This document shows, piece by piece, positions 1 through 11,185 of a DNA stretch of 64,000 nt; positions within the stretch are counted from its first letter, which is position 1; each line of letters starts with the position of its first letter. Source of the stretch: Arcuatula senhousia (taxonomy: Eukaryota > Mollusca > Bivalvia > Mytilida > Mytilidae); contig CAXARO010001759.1 of assembly GCA_963971305.1 (NCBI GenBank), forward strand, positions 1 to 64,000, given 5' to 3'. Both the position numbers and the translations under genes were made by a program. Under the pieces are notes generated by a model, which was not told the DNA's origin, did no database searches, and saw only the letters and a program-made list of their open reading frames with translations.

Positions 1-430
1 AACTAGTGCTGATTGTGTTGGGATGCCAACACAGAAGTCGCCCAAAATCGCCTTGGATAAGTCTAGAAATCAAATTTCGTTGAAATCGGACAAAGTTGAC
101 GTTTTTGGGGGGCGGGTGTGGTAAAATGGCCGCCATTTTAAAATGGCGGCGTTCGCGTCAAATTTTTTTTCTGCATGTTGCTCAGGAAGGATCACTCTAC
201 TAGTGTACCAATTTTCATTAAAATCCATCCACCCATCTCCGAGATCTGAGAGGGGCCCAAAAATCTTAAACGGCGGCCATCTTGAAAATGGCGGCCATTT
301 TGAAAATTTCAAAAGTGGATTGCACACCTCTGAGTGACCCTCCATCCATCTCAGCAGGTTTTATCTTGATTGGTCAAAGCGTTTTCAAAAAATGTGGCGG
401 ACAAGTTCACGATCACGTAAGGAAAAGAAT
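1..430 (+). mobile_element. Beta-family element, left end and body (right end not in window)
   Basis: The left end begins with AACTAG, then the beta hairpin TGTGTTGGGATGCCAACACA (14-33) and beta motif AAGTCGCCCAAAA (35-47). The body is non-coding and more diverged than the other beta copies. It holds ATGGCGGCC/GGCCATTTTG palindromic modules near 125-165 and 270-305. It ends with a subterminal motif like GGACAAGTTCACGATCACG (389-417) before a short A-rich junction where the next beta element starts. No beta right-end hairpin is left over inside the window to close it, so it is either still open beyond 64000 or has lost that end. The microsatellite at its right junction is nearly absent. Confidence 0.65.
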
Positions 431-893
431 AACTAGGTATAATTGTGTTGGGATGCCAACACACAAGTCGCCCAAAATCGCCTTGGATAGAGTTCCATTC
501 AAATCAGTGCATCAAAATAAGTCTAGAAATCAAATTTCGTTGAAATTGGACAAAGTTGACGTTTTTAGGGGGGCGGGTGTAGTAAAATGGCCGCCATTTT
601 GAAACCGTAAGTCGGATTCCAAATCCGGTCGCAGATTTGAGCTCAGCATACCCGCTTTACCCAGATGACCAATTTTCAAAACGATCCGATGAAAAAAAAA
701 TTTCCGCCCACTTTTTCCGATGGCCGCCATTTTGAAACGGCGGCCATCTTGAAAATTTTAAAAGTGCATTACACAACTTTGAGTGACCCACTATCCAATT
801 TCACAAGTGTTATTCAATTTCCTTGGACCATTTTCTTGTATTAGGGAGGACAACTTTACGATAAAGAATCAGAAGAATAATAATAATAATAAT

Positions 894-1409
894 AACTAGC
901 TATAATTTGTGTTGGGATGCCAACACACAAGTCGCCCAAAATCGCCTTGGATACTATTTCTTCCCATTCAGTACAATAAAATATGTATGGAAATCAAATT
1001 TCATTGAAATCGGACAAAGTTCACATTTTTAAGGGGGGCGGGTGTAGTAAAATGGCCGCCATTTTGAAACCGTAAGTCAGATTTCAAATCCGGTCGCAGA
1101 TTTGAATTCAGCATACCCGCTTTACCCATATGACTAATTTTCAAAACGATCCGATGAAAAAAAAAATTCCGCCCACTTTTTCCTATGGCCGCCATTTTGA
1201 AACGGCGGCCATCTTGAAAATTTCAAAACTTGATTGCACGCCTTTAGGTGACCCACTATCAAATCCAGCAAGTGTTATTCAATTTCCTTGAACCGTTTTC
1301 TTGTATTAGGGAGGACAGCTTTACGATTAAGAATCAGAAGAATAATAATAATAATAATAAGAAACGATGCAAAAACAATAAGTCTCCCAAACTTTGTTTT
1401 GGGCGACTT
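894..1409 (+). mobile_element. Complete short beta element (about 0.5 kb)
   Basis: This is one of the simplest full elements in the window. It has AACTAG 894-899, left hairpin 908-927, motif X 929-941, a body of about 400 bp, (AAT)n at about 1341-1359, then the constant arm and right hairpin 1380-1409. It uses the beta left-end subtype with CTATAATTTGTG in place of GTATAATTGTG. That subtype goes with a different first 100 bp of body ('ctatttcttcccattcagtacaataaaatatgtat'). The body has a single copy of the GCCGCCATTTTGAAACCGTAAGTC module and no tandem expansion. Confidence 0.8.
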
Positions 1410-1466
1410 AATAATAAGAAACGGTGCAAAAACAATAAGTCTCCCAAACTTTGTTTTGGGCGACTT
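1380..1466 (+). repeat. Two tandem beta right-end hairpins
   Basis: There are two 30-nt imperfect hairpins (1380-1409 and 1437-1466), each with arms AAGTCTCCCAAA and TTTTGGGCGACTT. Each follows a constant arm GAAAC(GA/GG)TGCAAAAACAAT and is followed by AATAAT. They close the beta elements opened at 894 and 431. The proximal arm has T where the left-end motif has G, so the distal arm pairs perfectly with the left end but not with its own partner arm. Confidence 0.85.
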
Positions 1467-1589
1467 AATAATAATAACTAGTTCTTATTGTGATCGCAAG
1501 CGAGTCACATATATGTCCCCTCACGTACCCCTCTTTGTCAATATGTCTCTTGGCATTTGAGATCACTTAATATACCCAATATTCATCAA

Positions 1590-2270
1590 AATAGGAGTAA
1601 GTTTAATTTTGGCGGGAAACGGCGGCCATTTTGAACATGGCTGACGAAAAAAAAATTTTGGTGTAAAAAATCAACTCGCCATACCACTTTTACCTTGAAT
1701 ACCAATTTTCATCAAAATCTGAGTAACTTTAATTTTGGCGGGAAACGGCACGATGAAAAAATTTTAATGTCAAAAATCAACTTGCCATACCACTATTACC
1801 TTATATACCAATTTTCATCAAAATCGGAGTAGCTTTAAATTTTGGCGGGAAATGGCAGCCATTTTAAAATGGCCGACAATACAAAATTTTTGATGTCAAA
1901 AATGAAATCGGCATACCATTATTACCTTAAATACCAGTTTTCATAAAAATCGGAATAACTTTAATTTTGGCGAGAAACGGCGGCCATTTTGGAAATGGCC
2001 GACAATGAAAAAATTTTAATGTCAAAAATCAACTCGCCATACCACTATTACCTTATATACAAATTTTCATCAAAATCGGAGTAACTTTAAATTTTGGCGG
2101 GAAATGGCAGCCATTTTGAAAATGGCCGACGATAAAAATTTTTGATGTCAAAAATCAAATCGGCATACCACTATTACTTTATATACCAATTTTCATCAAA
2201 ATCGGAGTAATTTTAAATTTTGGCGGGAAAATGGCGGCCATCTTAGCCGCCATTTTGAAAATGGCCGCCA
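1590..2270 (+). repeat. Alpha-1 central tandem repeats, about 125-bp monomer
   Basis: There are about six degenerate monomers. Each reads TTTTGGCGGGAAA, then a palindrome around GGCCATTTTGAAAATGGCC, then GATGTCAAAAATCAACTCG, CCATACCACTATTACC and ACCAATTTTCATCAAAATC. GGCGGGAAA recurs near 1612, 1738, 1845, 2097 and 2222, with a diverged GGCGAGAAA near 1970. The block ends with two fused palindromes (GGCGGCCATCTTAGCCGCC). The same block type recurs in every alpha-1 element: 5130-6060, 6675-7600, 54230-54790, 55915-56360, 57140-57450, 58080-58650, 59280-59970, 61080-61520 and 62130-62690. Copy number varies from element to element. Confidence 0.85.
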
Positions 2271-2944
2271 AAAAAATTTCGATACAAAATATGAACTCGG
2301 CATACCACTATTACCTTGTAAACCAATTTTCATTAAGAAATAACAAAGTTGAGAATTTTTACATTACTATTACAAAATACAAAATACAAAGAAAGGTAAC
2401 TCAATTTGACAAAAAAATTAATTTTCGTTTTTTTGCAAAATTTTGAAAACGGTAAGTCCGATTTTCAAAATTTTTTTTTTAAATGAAAGGTATTGAAAGT
2501 CTACACTTACCCCATAAAGGAATTTGACCTACCCCTGCCGGATCAGAAATGCCAGGTAAAAATTCAACTTCGGTTTCGAGGAGCCATTTTGAGGCCCTTT
2601 TTTGACCTATAAGGGGTCGTTCGATTTCGACGAAAAATACAAAAAGCACAATCTCCCATTCCATACTCTTGATATATGAAGATTCAGCTTCCTACCTTAA
2701 AAGATGTCGAAAAAATGAGGTGGACAAGTTCACGGTCCAGAATACCGAGAAAAATAATAATAATAATAATAAATATTGATGATATGATCTCAGAGATCAT
2801 GAATGGCTCCCAAACGACGGCACCATGTCGACAACTGATATCTGGAATACATGCCATATCATTCAATTGAATTAAATACAGTGGGAAATCAAATTTTATG
2901 GAGATCAGACAAAGTTCACTTTTAAAGTGGGTGGGAGTGTAGTG

Positions 2945-3480
2945 AAAATGGCCGCCATAGAATATCAAGAAGTCGAATCAACAGTCTGTGTGCACCATTG
3001 AATTCGGCATACCTGATTTACCCAGATGACCCATTTTCAAGAAAATTCGACAAACTTTAATTTTTGGCTATTTTTGGAAATCAAAATGGCCGCCATATGG
3101 AAACCGGAAGTCGGATCGAAATTCTGATTGCATCATTGAACTCAGCATACCTGATTTACCCAGATGACCCATTTTCAAGAAGATTCGACAAACTTAAATT
3201 TTTGGCTATTTTTAGAAATCAAAATGGCCGCCATATGGAAACCGGAAGTCGGATCGAAATTCCAATTGCATCATTGAACTCAGCATACCTGATTTACCCA
3301 GATGACCCATTTTCAAGAAGATTCGACAATTTCTAATTTTTGGCTATTTTTAGAAATCAAAATGGCCGCCATTTGGAAACCGGAAGTCGGATCGAAATTC
3401 CGATTGCATAATTGAGCTCAGCATACCTGATTTACCCAAATGACTAATTTTCGTGAAGATACGACAAACTTGAATTTTTG
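2945..3480 (+). repeat. Delta central tandem repeats, about 137-bp monomer
   Basis: Monomers read AAAATGGCCGCCATATGG, AAACCGGAAGTCGGATCG, 'attgcatcattgaactcagcatacctgatttaccc', 'agatgacccattttcaagaagattcgacaaac' and 'tttttggctatttttagaaatc'. Starts fall near 2946, 3083, 3221 and 3358. The block recurs in the inner delta copy at about 4000-4650. The module order (GGC-CCAT palindrome, GGAAGTC, CAGCATACC, CATTTTCAAG) parallels the beta body and, more loosely, the alpha modules. I infer common descent of the bodies. Confidence 0.8.
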
Positions 3481-4998
3481 GTTATTTTAGAAATTTCTAG
3501 AAAATTCACATTTTTGCATTTTACGGAAAAACCGTAAATATCGCTTCCGATTTTTTTTTCGTATTTTTAGTGTACCCATCATGCTCTACAATCATACCAA
3601 GTTTCAAAGTCCTGGCCACCTAGGTTCCAGAGATATAAGATTGTCCGAAATCTGGAACATTCCCCGTTGCCATGGAAACGGTAGCCATTTTGAAAATTTC
3701 CCATGCATTTGGCACAATTTCCCATAAGGGTCTATACTTGGGGAACATTTCATAATGTTTCGATAAACAGTTTACGAGAAAACTTCCGGACAAAAATTTA
3801 GGGCGGAAGAAAGAATAATAATAATAATAAATATTGATGATATGATCTCAGAGATCATGAATGGCTCCCAAACGACGGCACCATGTCGACAACTGATATC
3901 TGGAATACATGCCATATCATTCAATTGAATTAAATACAGTGGGAAATCAAATTTTATGGAGATCAGACAAAGTTCACTTTTAAAGTGGGTGGGAGTGTAG
4001 TGAAAATGGCCGCCATAGAAAATCAAGAAGTCGAATCAACAGTCTGTGTGCACCATTGATTTCGGCATACCTGATTTACCCAGATGACCCATTTTCAAGA
4101 AGATTCGACAAACTTTAATTTTTGGCTATTTTTAGAAATCAAAATGGCCGCCATTTGGAAACCGGAAGTCAGATCGAAATTCCAATTGCATCATTGAACT
4201 CGGCATACCAGATTTACCCACATGACCCATTTTCAAGAAGATTCGACAAACTTTAATTTTTGGCTATTTTTAGAAATCAAAATGGCCACCATTTGAAAAC
4301 CGGAAGTCGGATCGAAATTCCGATTGCATCATTGAACTCAGCATACCTGATTTACCCAGATAACCCATTTTCAAGAAGATTCGACAAACTTTAATTTTTG
4401 GCTATTTTTAGAAATCAAAATGGCCGCCATATGGAAACCGGAAGTCGGATCGAAATTCCGATTGCATCATTGAACTCAGCATACCTGATTTACCCAGATG
4501 ACCCATTTTCAAGAAGATTCGACAATTTTTAATTGTTGGCTATTTTTAGAAATCAAAATGGCCGCCATTTGGAAACCGGAAGTCGGATCGAAATACCTGA
4601 TTTACCCAGATGACCAATTTTCGTGAAGATACGACAAACTTGAATTTTTGGTTATTTTAGAAATTTCTAGAAAATTCACATTTTTGCATTTTACGGGAAA
4701 ACCGTAAATATCGCTTCCGAATTTTTTTTCGTATTTTTAGTGTACCCATCATGCTCTACAATCATACCAAGTTTCAAAGTCCTGGCCACCTAGGTTCCAG
4801 AGATATAAGATTGTCCGAAATCTGGAACATTCCCCGTTGCCATGGAAACGGTAGCCATTTTGAAAATTTCCCACGCATTTGGCACAATTTCTCATAAGGG
4901 TCTATACTTGGGGAACATTTCATAATGTTTCGATAAACAGTTTACGAGAAAACTTCCGGACAAAAATTTAGGGCGGAAGAAAGAATAATAATAATAAT

Positions 4999-7900
4999 AA
5001 CTAGTTCTAATTGTGATCGCAAGCGAGTCACATATATGTCCCCTCACGTACCCCTCTTTGTCAATATGTCTCTTGGCATTTGAGATCACTTAATATTACC
5101 AATATTCATCAAAATAGGAGTAAGTTTAATTTTGGCGGGAAACAGCGGCCATTTTCAAAATGGCCGACTACAAATAAATTTCAATGTTAAAAATCAACTC
5201 GCCATACCACTATTACTTTGAATACCAATTTTCATCAAAATCTGAGTTACTTTAATTTTGGCGGGAAATGGCCGACAATGAAAATTTTTTAATGTCAAAA
5301 ATCAACTCGCCATACCACTATAACCTTATGTACCAATTTTCATCAAAATCGGAGTAACTTTAAATTTTTGGCGGGAAACGGCAGCCATTTTGAAAATGGT
5401 CGACGATAAAAAAATTTTGATGTCAAAAATCAACTCGCCATACCACTTTTACCTTGAATACCAATTTTCAACAAAATCTGAGTAACTTTAATTTTTGCGG
5501 GAAACGGCGGCCATTTTGGAAATGGCCGACAATGAAAAATTTTTAATGTCAAAAATCAACTCGCCATACCACTATAACCTTATGTAAGAATTTTCATCAA
5601 ATTCGGAGTAACTTTAAATTTTGGCGGGAAACGGCAGCCATTTTGAAAATGGTCGACGATAAAAAAATTCTGATGTCAAAAATCAACTCGCCACACCAAT
5701 ATTACTTTGAATACCAATTTTCATCAAAATCAGAGTAACTTTAATTTTGGCGGGAAACGGCGGCCATTTTGAAAATGGCCGACGATGAAAAATTTTTAAT
5801 GTCAAAAATCAACTCGCCATACCACTATTACCTTTTATACAAATTTTCATCAAAATCGGAGTAACTTTAAATTTTGGCGGGAAATGGCAGCCATTTTGAA
5901 AATGGCTGACGAAAAATAATTTTTAATGTCAAAAATCAACTCGCCATACCACTATTACCTTATATACCAATTTTCATAAAAATTGGAGCAAGTTTAAGTT
6001 TTGGCGGGAAAACGGCGGCCATTTTAGCCGCCATTTTGAAAATGGCCGCCAAAAATTTTTTTCGATACCAAAAATGAACTCGGCATACCACTATTACCTT
6101 GTAAACCGATTTTCATTAAGAAATAACAAAGTTGAGAATTTTTACTTTACTATTACAAAATATATTGTAACAAGAAAGATAACTCAATTTGACAAAAAAA
6201 ATTAAATTTCGATTTTTTGCAAAATTTTGAGAACCGTAAGTCCGATTTTCAAAATTCTTTTTTTAAATGAAAGCTATTAAAAGTCTACACTTACCCTTTA
6301 AATGAATTTTTCCTACCCCTGCCGGATCAGAAATGCCAGGTAAAAATCAACTTCGGTTTCGAGGAGCCATTTTGAGGCCCTTTTTTGACCTATAAGGGGT
6401 CATTCGATTTCGGCGAAAAATACAAAAAGCACAATTTCCCATTCCATACTCTTGATTTATGAAGTTTCAGCTTCCTACCTTAAAAGATGTTGAAAAAATG
6501 AGGTGGACAAGTTCACGGTCCAGAATACCGAGAAAAATAATAATAACTAGTTCTAATTGTGATCGCAAGCGAGTCACATATATGTCCCCTCACGTACCCC
6601 TCTTTGTCAATATGTCTCTTGGCATTTGAGATCACTTAATATTACCAATATTCATCAAAATAGGAGTAAGTTTAATTTTGGCGGGAAACAGCGGCCATTT
6701 TCAAAATGGCCGACTACAAATAAATTTCAATGTTAAAAATCAACTCGCCATACCACTATTTCTTTGAATACCAATTTTCATCAAAATCTGAGTTACTTTA
6801 ATTTTGGCGGGAAATGGCCGACAATGAAAATTTTTTAATGTCAAAAATCAACTCGCCATACCACTATAACCTTATGTACCAATTTTCATCAAAATCGGAG
6901 TAACTTTAAATTTTTGGCGGGAAACGGCAGCCATTTTGAAAATGGTCGACGATAAAAAAATTTTGATGTCAAAAATCAACTCGCCATACCACTTTTACCT
7001 TGAATACCAATTTTCAACAAAATCTGAGTAACTTTAATTTTTGCGGGAAACGGCGGCCATTTTGGAAATGGCCGACAATGAAAAATTTTTAATGTCAAAA
7101 ATCAACTCGCCATACCACTATAACCTTATGTAAGAATTTTCATCAAATTCGGAGTAACTTTAAATTTTGGCGGGAAACGGCAGCCATTTTGAAAATGGTC
7201 GACGATAAAAAAATTCTGATGTCAAAAATCAACTCGCCACACCAATATTACTTTGAATACCAATTTTCATCAAAATCAGAGTAACTTTAATTTTGGCGGG
7301 AAACGGCGGCCATTTTGAAAATGGCCGACGATGAAAAATTTTTAATGTCAAAAATCAACTCGCCATACCACTATTACCTTTTATACAAATTTTCATCAAA
7401 ATCGGAGTAACTTTAAATTTTGGCGGGAAATGGCAGCCATTTTGAAAATGGCTGACGAAAAATAATTTTTAATGTCAAAAATCAACTCGCCATACCACTA
7501 TTACCTTATATACCAATTTTCATAAAAATTGGAGCAAGTTTAAGTTTTGGCGGGAAAACGGCGGCCATTTTAGCCGCCATTTTGAAAATGGCCGCCAAAA
7601 ATTTTTTTCGATACCAAAAATGAACTCGGCATACCACTATTACCTTGTAAACCGATTTTCATTAAGAAATAACAAAGTTGAGAATTTTTACTTTACTATT
7701 ACAAAATATATTGTAACAAGAAAGATAACTCAATTTGACAAAAAAAATTAAATTTCGATTTTTTGCAAAATTTTGAGAACCGTAAGTCCGATTTTCAAAA
7801 TTCTTTTTTTAAATGAAAGCTATTAAAAGTCTACACTTACCCTTTAAATGAATTTTTCCTACCCCTGCCGGATCAGAAATGCCAGGTAAAAATCAACTTC

Positions 7901-8210
7901 GGTTTCGAGGAGCCATTTTGAGGCCCTTTTTTGACCTATAAGGGGTCATTCGATTTCGGCGAAAAATACAAAAAGCACAATTTCCCATTCCATACTCTTG
8001 ATTTATGAAGTTTCAGCTTCCTACCTTAAAAGATGTTGAAAAAATGAGGTGGACAAGTTCACGGTCCAGAATACCGAGAAAAATAATAATAATAATAATA
8101 AGAAACCGAGCAAAAACAATATGTCCCCGACACTTCGTGTTCGGGGACATAATAATAATAAGAAACCGAGCAAAAACAATATGTCCCCGACACTTCGTGT
8201 TCGGGGACAT
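4999..8210 (+). mobile_element. Alpha-1 element, nearly identical to the element nested within it
   Basis: AACTAG 4999-5004, left hairpin 5012-5032, ATGTCCCC 5036-5043, tandem modules to about 6060, alpha 3' domain to 6533, right hairpin 8181-8210. The body matches the next alpha copy (6545 onward) at a constant offset of 1,546 bp. By reading along I see a single substitution (near 5211 versus 6757). The pair is therefore very young, and the inner copy sits in the (AAT)n of the outer. Confidence 0.8.
6545..8150 (+). mobile_element. Complete alpha-1 element, innermost of the nest (1.6 kb)
   Basis: AACTAG 6545-6550, left hairpin 6558-6578, ATGTCCCC 6582-6589, tandem modules 6675-7600, alpha 3' domain 7600-8080 ending GGTGGACAAGTTCACGG, (AAT)n 8082-8100, constant arm GAAACCGAGCAAAAACAAT, right hairpin 8121-8150. 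Nothing is inserted in it, so it gives the cleanest full-length picture of an alpha element. It has no open frame beyond those created by the repeats. Confidence 0.85.
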
Positions 8211-8378
8211 AATAATAATAAGAAACCGAGCAAAAACAATATGTCTCCACAAACTTCGTTTGGGAGCCATAATAAGAAACCGAGCAAAAACAATATGTCT
8301 CCACAAACTTCGTTTGGGAGCCATAATAAGAAACCGAGCAAAAACAATATGTCCCCGACACCTCGTGTTCGGGGACAT
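8121..8378 (+). repeat. Five stacked right-end hairpins: alpha, alpha, delta, delta, alpha
   Basis: Hairpins lie at 8121-8150 (alpha), 8181-8210 (alpha), 8241-8270 (delta), 8295-8324 (delta) and 8349-8378 (alpha). Each is exactly 30 nt, follows GAAACCGAGCAAAAACAAT and is followed by AATAA. Alpha arms are ATGTCCCCGA and TCGGGGACAT. Delta arms are ATGTCTCCACAAAC and GTTTGGGAGCCAT. The order is the exact mirror of the upstream left ends (alpha 1476, delta 2771, delta 3829, alpha 4999, alpha 6545). Confidence 0.9.
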
Positions 8379-8381
8379 AAT

Positions 8382-8833
8382 AACTAGCTATAATTTGTGT
8401 TGGGATGCCAACACACAAGTCGCCCAAAATCGCCTTGGATACTTTTTCTTCCCATTAGGTACAATAAAATATGTATACGAATCAAATTTCATTGAAATCG
8501 GACAAAGTTTACATTTTTAGGGGGGCGGGTGTAGTAAAATGGCCGCCATTTTGAAACCGTAAGTCGGATTTCAAATCCGGTCGCAGATTTGAACTCAGCA
8601 TACCCGCTTAACTCCAATGACCAATTTTCAAGACGATCCGATAAAAAAAAAATTTCCGCCCACTTTTTCCGATGGCCGCCATTTTGAAACGGCGGCCATC
8701 TTGAAAATTTCAAAACATGATTACACGCCTTTGAGTGACCCACTATCCTATCCAACAAGTGTTATTCAATTTCTTTTAACCGTTTTATTGTATTAGGGAG
8801 GACAAATTCTCGATAAAGAATCAGAAGAATAAT
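8382..8833 (+). mobile_element. Beta element, left end and body (right end not assigned)
   Basis: AACTAG 8382-8387, left hairpin 8396-8415, motif 8417-8429, body with GCCGCCATTTTGAAACCG and a second palindrome near 8675-8700, ending with the GGAGGACAAATTCTCG variant of the 3' motif and a short AATAATAA. By bracket counting it is not closed in the window: three beta right ends follow at 53.5 kb for four open beta elements. Which of the four is unclosed cannot be proved from one window, because the beta right ends are nearly the same. Confidence 0.65.
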
Positions 8834-9758
8834 AACTAGCTATAATTTGTGTTGGGATGCCAACACACAAGTCGCCCAAAATCGCCTTGGATACTTTTTT
8901 TTCCCATTCAGTACAATAAAATATGTATAGAAATCAAATTTCATTGAAATCGGACAAAGTTCACATTTTTAAGGGGGGCGGGTGTAGTAAAATGGCCGCC
9001 ATTTTGAAACCGGAAGTCGGATTTCAAATCCGGTCGCAGATTTGAATTCAGCATACCCGCTTTACCCAGATGACCAATTTTCAAGACGATCCGATGAAAA
9101 AAAAAATTCCGCCCACTTTTTCCGACGGCCGCCATTTTGAAACGGCGGCCATCTTGAAAATCTTAAAAGTGCATTACACAACTTTGAGTGACCCACTATC
9201 CAATCCAACAAGTGTTATTCAATTTCCTTGAACCATTTTCTTGAATTAGGGAGGACAACTTTACGATAAAGAATCAGAAGAATAATAATAATAATAACTA
9301 GGTATAATTGTGTTGGGATGCCAACACACAAGTCGCCCAAAATCGCCTTGGATATAGTTCCATTCAAATCAGTGCATCAAAAGAAGTCTAGAAATCAAAT
9401 TTCGTTGAAATCGGACAAAGTTGACATTTTTAGGGGGGCGGGTGTAGTAAAATGGCCGCCATTTTGAAACCGGAAGTCGAATTTCAAATCTGGTCGCAGA
9501 TTTGAATTCAGCATACCCGCTTTACCCAGATGACCAATTTTCAAGACGATCCGATGAAAAAAAATTTTCCGCCCACTTTTTCCGACGGCCGCCATTTTGA
9601 AACGGCGGCCATCTTGAAAATTTCAAAACATGATTACACGCCTTTGAGTGACCCACTATCCAATCCAACAAGTGTTATTCAATTTCCTTGAACTGTTTTC
9701 TTGTATTAGGGAGGACAACTTTACGATAAAGAATCAGAAGAATAATAATAATAATAAT

Positions 9759-11185
9759 AACTAGGTATAATTGTGATCGCAAAGCGAGTCACAGATGTCC
9801 CCTCACGTACCCCTCTTTGTTAATATCTGGCTTCTTTGAACACATTTTTCTGTTCACTAACCATTATAATGCTTAAATATCAATTTTCGTTTAAATCTGA
9901 ACAAGTTGAATTTTTCTGAAAGTGGCAGCCATTTTGAATTTTATGACAACGTGCCTCAATTCGTTATCATTCAAAACCCCTAAATATCAATTTTTGTTAA
10001 AATCGGAGCAAGTTGAATTTTTACCAGAAGTGGCGGCCATTTTGAATTTTTCGACATTTTCGACAACGCACATCAATTCACCATCCTTCAAAACCCTTAG
10101 ATATCAATTTTCGTTAAAATCGGAGCAAGTTCAATTTTTACCGGAAGTGGCGGCCATTTTGAATTTTTCGACAACACCCATCAATTCCCCATCCTTCAAA
10201 ACCCTTACATATCAATTTTCGTTAAAATCGGAGCAAGTTCAATTTTTACCGGAAGTGGCGACCATTTTGAATTTTTCGACATTTTCGACAACACGCATCA
10301 ATTCGCCATCCTTCAAAACCCTTAGATATCAATTTTCGTTAAAATCGAAGCAAGTTCAATTTTTACCGGAAGTGGCGGCCATTTTGAATTTTTCGACATT
10401 TTCGACAACACGCATCAATTCGCCATCCTTCAAAACCCTAAGATATTAATTTTCGTTAAAATCGGAGCAAGTTCAATTTTTACCGGAAGTGGCGGCCATT
10501 TTGAAAATGGCGGCCGATAAAAATAATTCGATACCAGAAATGAACTCGGCATACCCCAATTACCTTTACTACCAATTTTCATTAAAATCGGACCAAGTTT
10601 AATTTTAATCGGAAATGGCGGCCATTTTGAAAATGGCCGACGAAAAAAAAAATTGGATATCAAAAATAAACTCGGCATACCCAAATTACCTTAAATACAA
10701 ATTTTCATTTAAAAATAATAAAGTTTAAAATTTTTCCAAAAATTCAATTTGGATTATCTCCCCTTTAAAACTTTTTTTCGTTTTTTTGCAAAATTTTGAA
10801 AACGGTAAGTCCGATTTTAAAAATTCTTTTTTTGAATGATACCTCTTATATATACCTACTACATAGTGAAAGAAATTTTCCCTAATCCAGCCGGTTTGGA
10901 AATGCCAGTAAAAATTCAACTTTGATTTTGAGGAGCCATTTTCAGGCCCCTATTTACCCTATAAGGGGTCGTTTGATTTTGACGAAAAAATCTGATTACA
11001 CAATTTCACACTCCATACTCTTGATATATGAAGTTTCAGCTTCCTACCTTTAAAGATGTTCTTTAAATCGAGCGGACAAGTTCACACTAAAGAATACTAA
11101 GAATAATAATAATAAAAAAAAAAAAAATAATAATAAGAAACCGAGCAAAAACAATATGTCCCCGACACTTCGTGTTCGGGGACAT
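9759..11185 (+). mobile_element. Complete alpha-2 element (1.4 kb)
   Basis: The left end is AACTAGGTATAATTG followed by a hairpin with TGTGATCGC and AGCGAGTCACA (9772-9793, one extra A in the loop) and ATGTCCCC 9795-9802. The right hairpin at 11156-11185 is identical to alpha-1 right ends. The body differs from alpha-1: the tandem modules are of another type (9915-10500). Its 3' domain is a diverged version of the alpha-1 one ('tttcaggcccctatttaccctataaggggtcg'), ending GCGGACAAGTTCACAC. The (AAT)n before the right end is broken by a run of A (11114-11127). Confidence 0.8.
9915..10500 (+). repeat. Alpha-2 central tandem repeats, about 107-118-bp monomer
   Basis: The monomer reads GGAAGTGGCGGCCATTTTG, AATTTTTCGACATTTTCGAC, 'aacacgcatcaattcgccatccttcaaaaccc', 'ttagatatcaattttcgttaaaatcgg' and AGCAAGTTCAATTTTTACC. 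Starts fall near 9922, 10029, 10146, 10254, 10371 and 10488. The shorter monomers lack one of the two 'tcgacatttt' phrases. The same repeat type fills 63500-64000. Confidence 0.85.

Larger units (their letters stand above)
431..1466 (+). mobile_element. Beta element, interrupted by a second beta element
   Basis: AACTAG at 431, left hairpin 444-463 and motif AAGTCGCCCAAAA 465-477 form the left end. The body (478 to about 880) contains GCCGCCATTTTGAAAC, 'ctcagcatacccgctttaccc' and the beta 3' motif AGGGAGGACAACTTTACG, followed by (AAT)n. The right end is the hairpin at 1437-1466, preceded by GAAACGGTGCAAAAACAAT. Between the (AAT)n and this right end sits another complete beta element (894-1409). 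I infer that the inner one inserted into the (AAT)n of the outer one. There is no coding potential. Confidence 0.75.
3829..8270 (+). mobile_element. Delta element (inner of two)
   Basis: Left hairpin 3842-3858, motif ATGGCTCCCAAACG 3861-3874, body to about 4982, right hairpin 8241-8270. The first 160 bp and the 3' domain are almost identical to the delta copy 1.06 kb upstream, and only a few substitutions are visible. The tandem-repeat block has about five monomers here and about four in the outer copy. It sits in the (AAT)n of the outer delta and is itself opened by an alpha element at 4999. Confidence 0.75.
2771..8324 (+). mobile_element. Delta element (outer of two)
   Basis: After (AAT)n the left end reads AAATATTGATGAT, a hairpin ATGATCTC/GAGATCAT (2784-2800) and motif ATGGCTCCCAAACG (2803-2816). 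The body to about 3812 holds delta tandem modules and a 3' domain ('gtgtacccatcatgctctacaatcataccaag', 'cccgttgccatggaaacgg'), ending ACTTCCGGACAAAAATTTAG and GGCGGAAGAAAGAATAATAA. The right hairpin is at 8295-8324. Its distal arm is the exact 14-nt reverse complement of the left motif. A second delta element starts in its (AAT)n. Confidence 0.75.
1476..8378 (+). mobile_element. Alpha-1 element, outer shell of a five-deep nest
   Basis: The left end is AACTAG 1476-1481, then a hairpin with TGTGATCGC and GCGAGTCACA (1489-1509), then ATGTCCCC 1513-1520. The body to about 2760 holds tandem modules followed by the conserved alpha 3' domain ('cctacccctgccggatcagaaatgcc', 'tgaggcccttttttgacctataaggggtcg'), ending GGTGGACAAGTTCACGG and GAGAAAAATAATAA. 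The right end is the alpha hairpin at 8349-8378, whose loop differs by one base from the other alpha copies (CACCTCGTG). Four more elements lie between body and right end. The separation of its ends by about 5.6 kb of other elements is inferred from bracket order. Confidence 0.75.

Noticed and set aside
8121..8378. Bacterial intrinsic terminators
   Set aside because: The hairpins are followed by AATAAT, not a T run, and no bacterial genes are near.
8005..8520. 171-codon open frame and its antisense partners
   Set aside because: It consists of translations of (AAT)n and stacked hairpins in several frames. The same peptides recur at 60380-60748 and 63099-63479.
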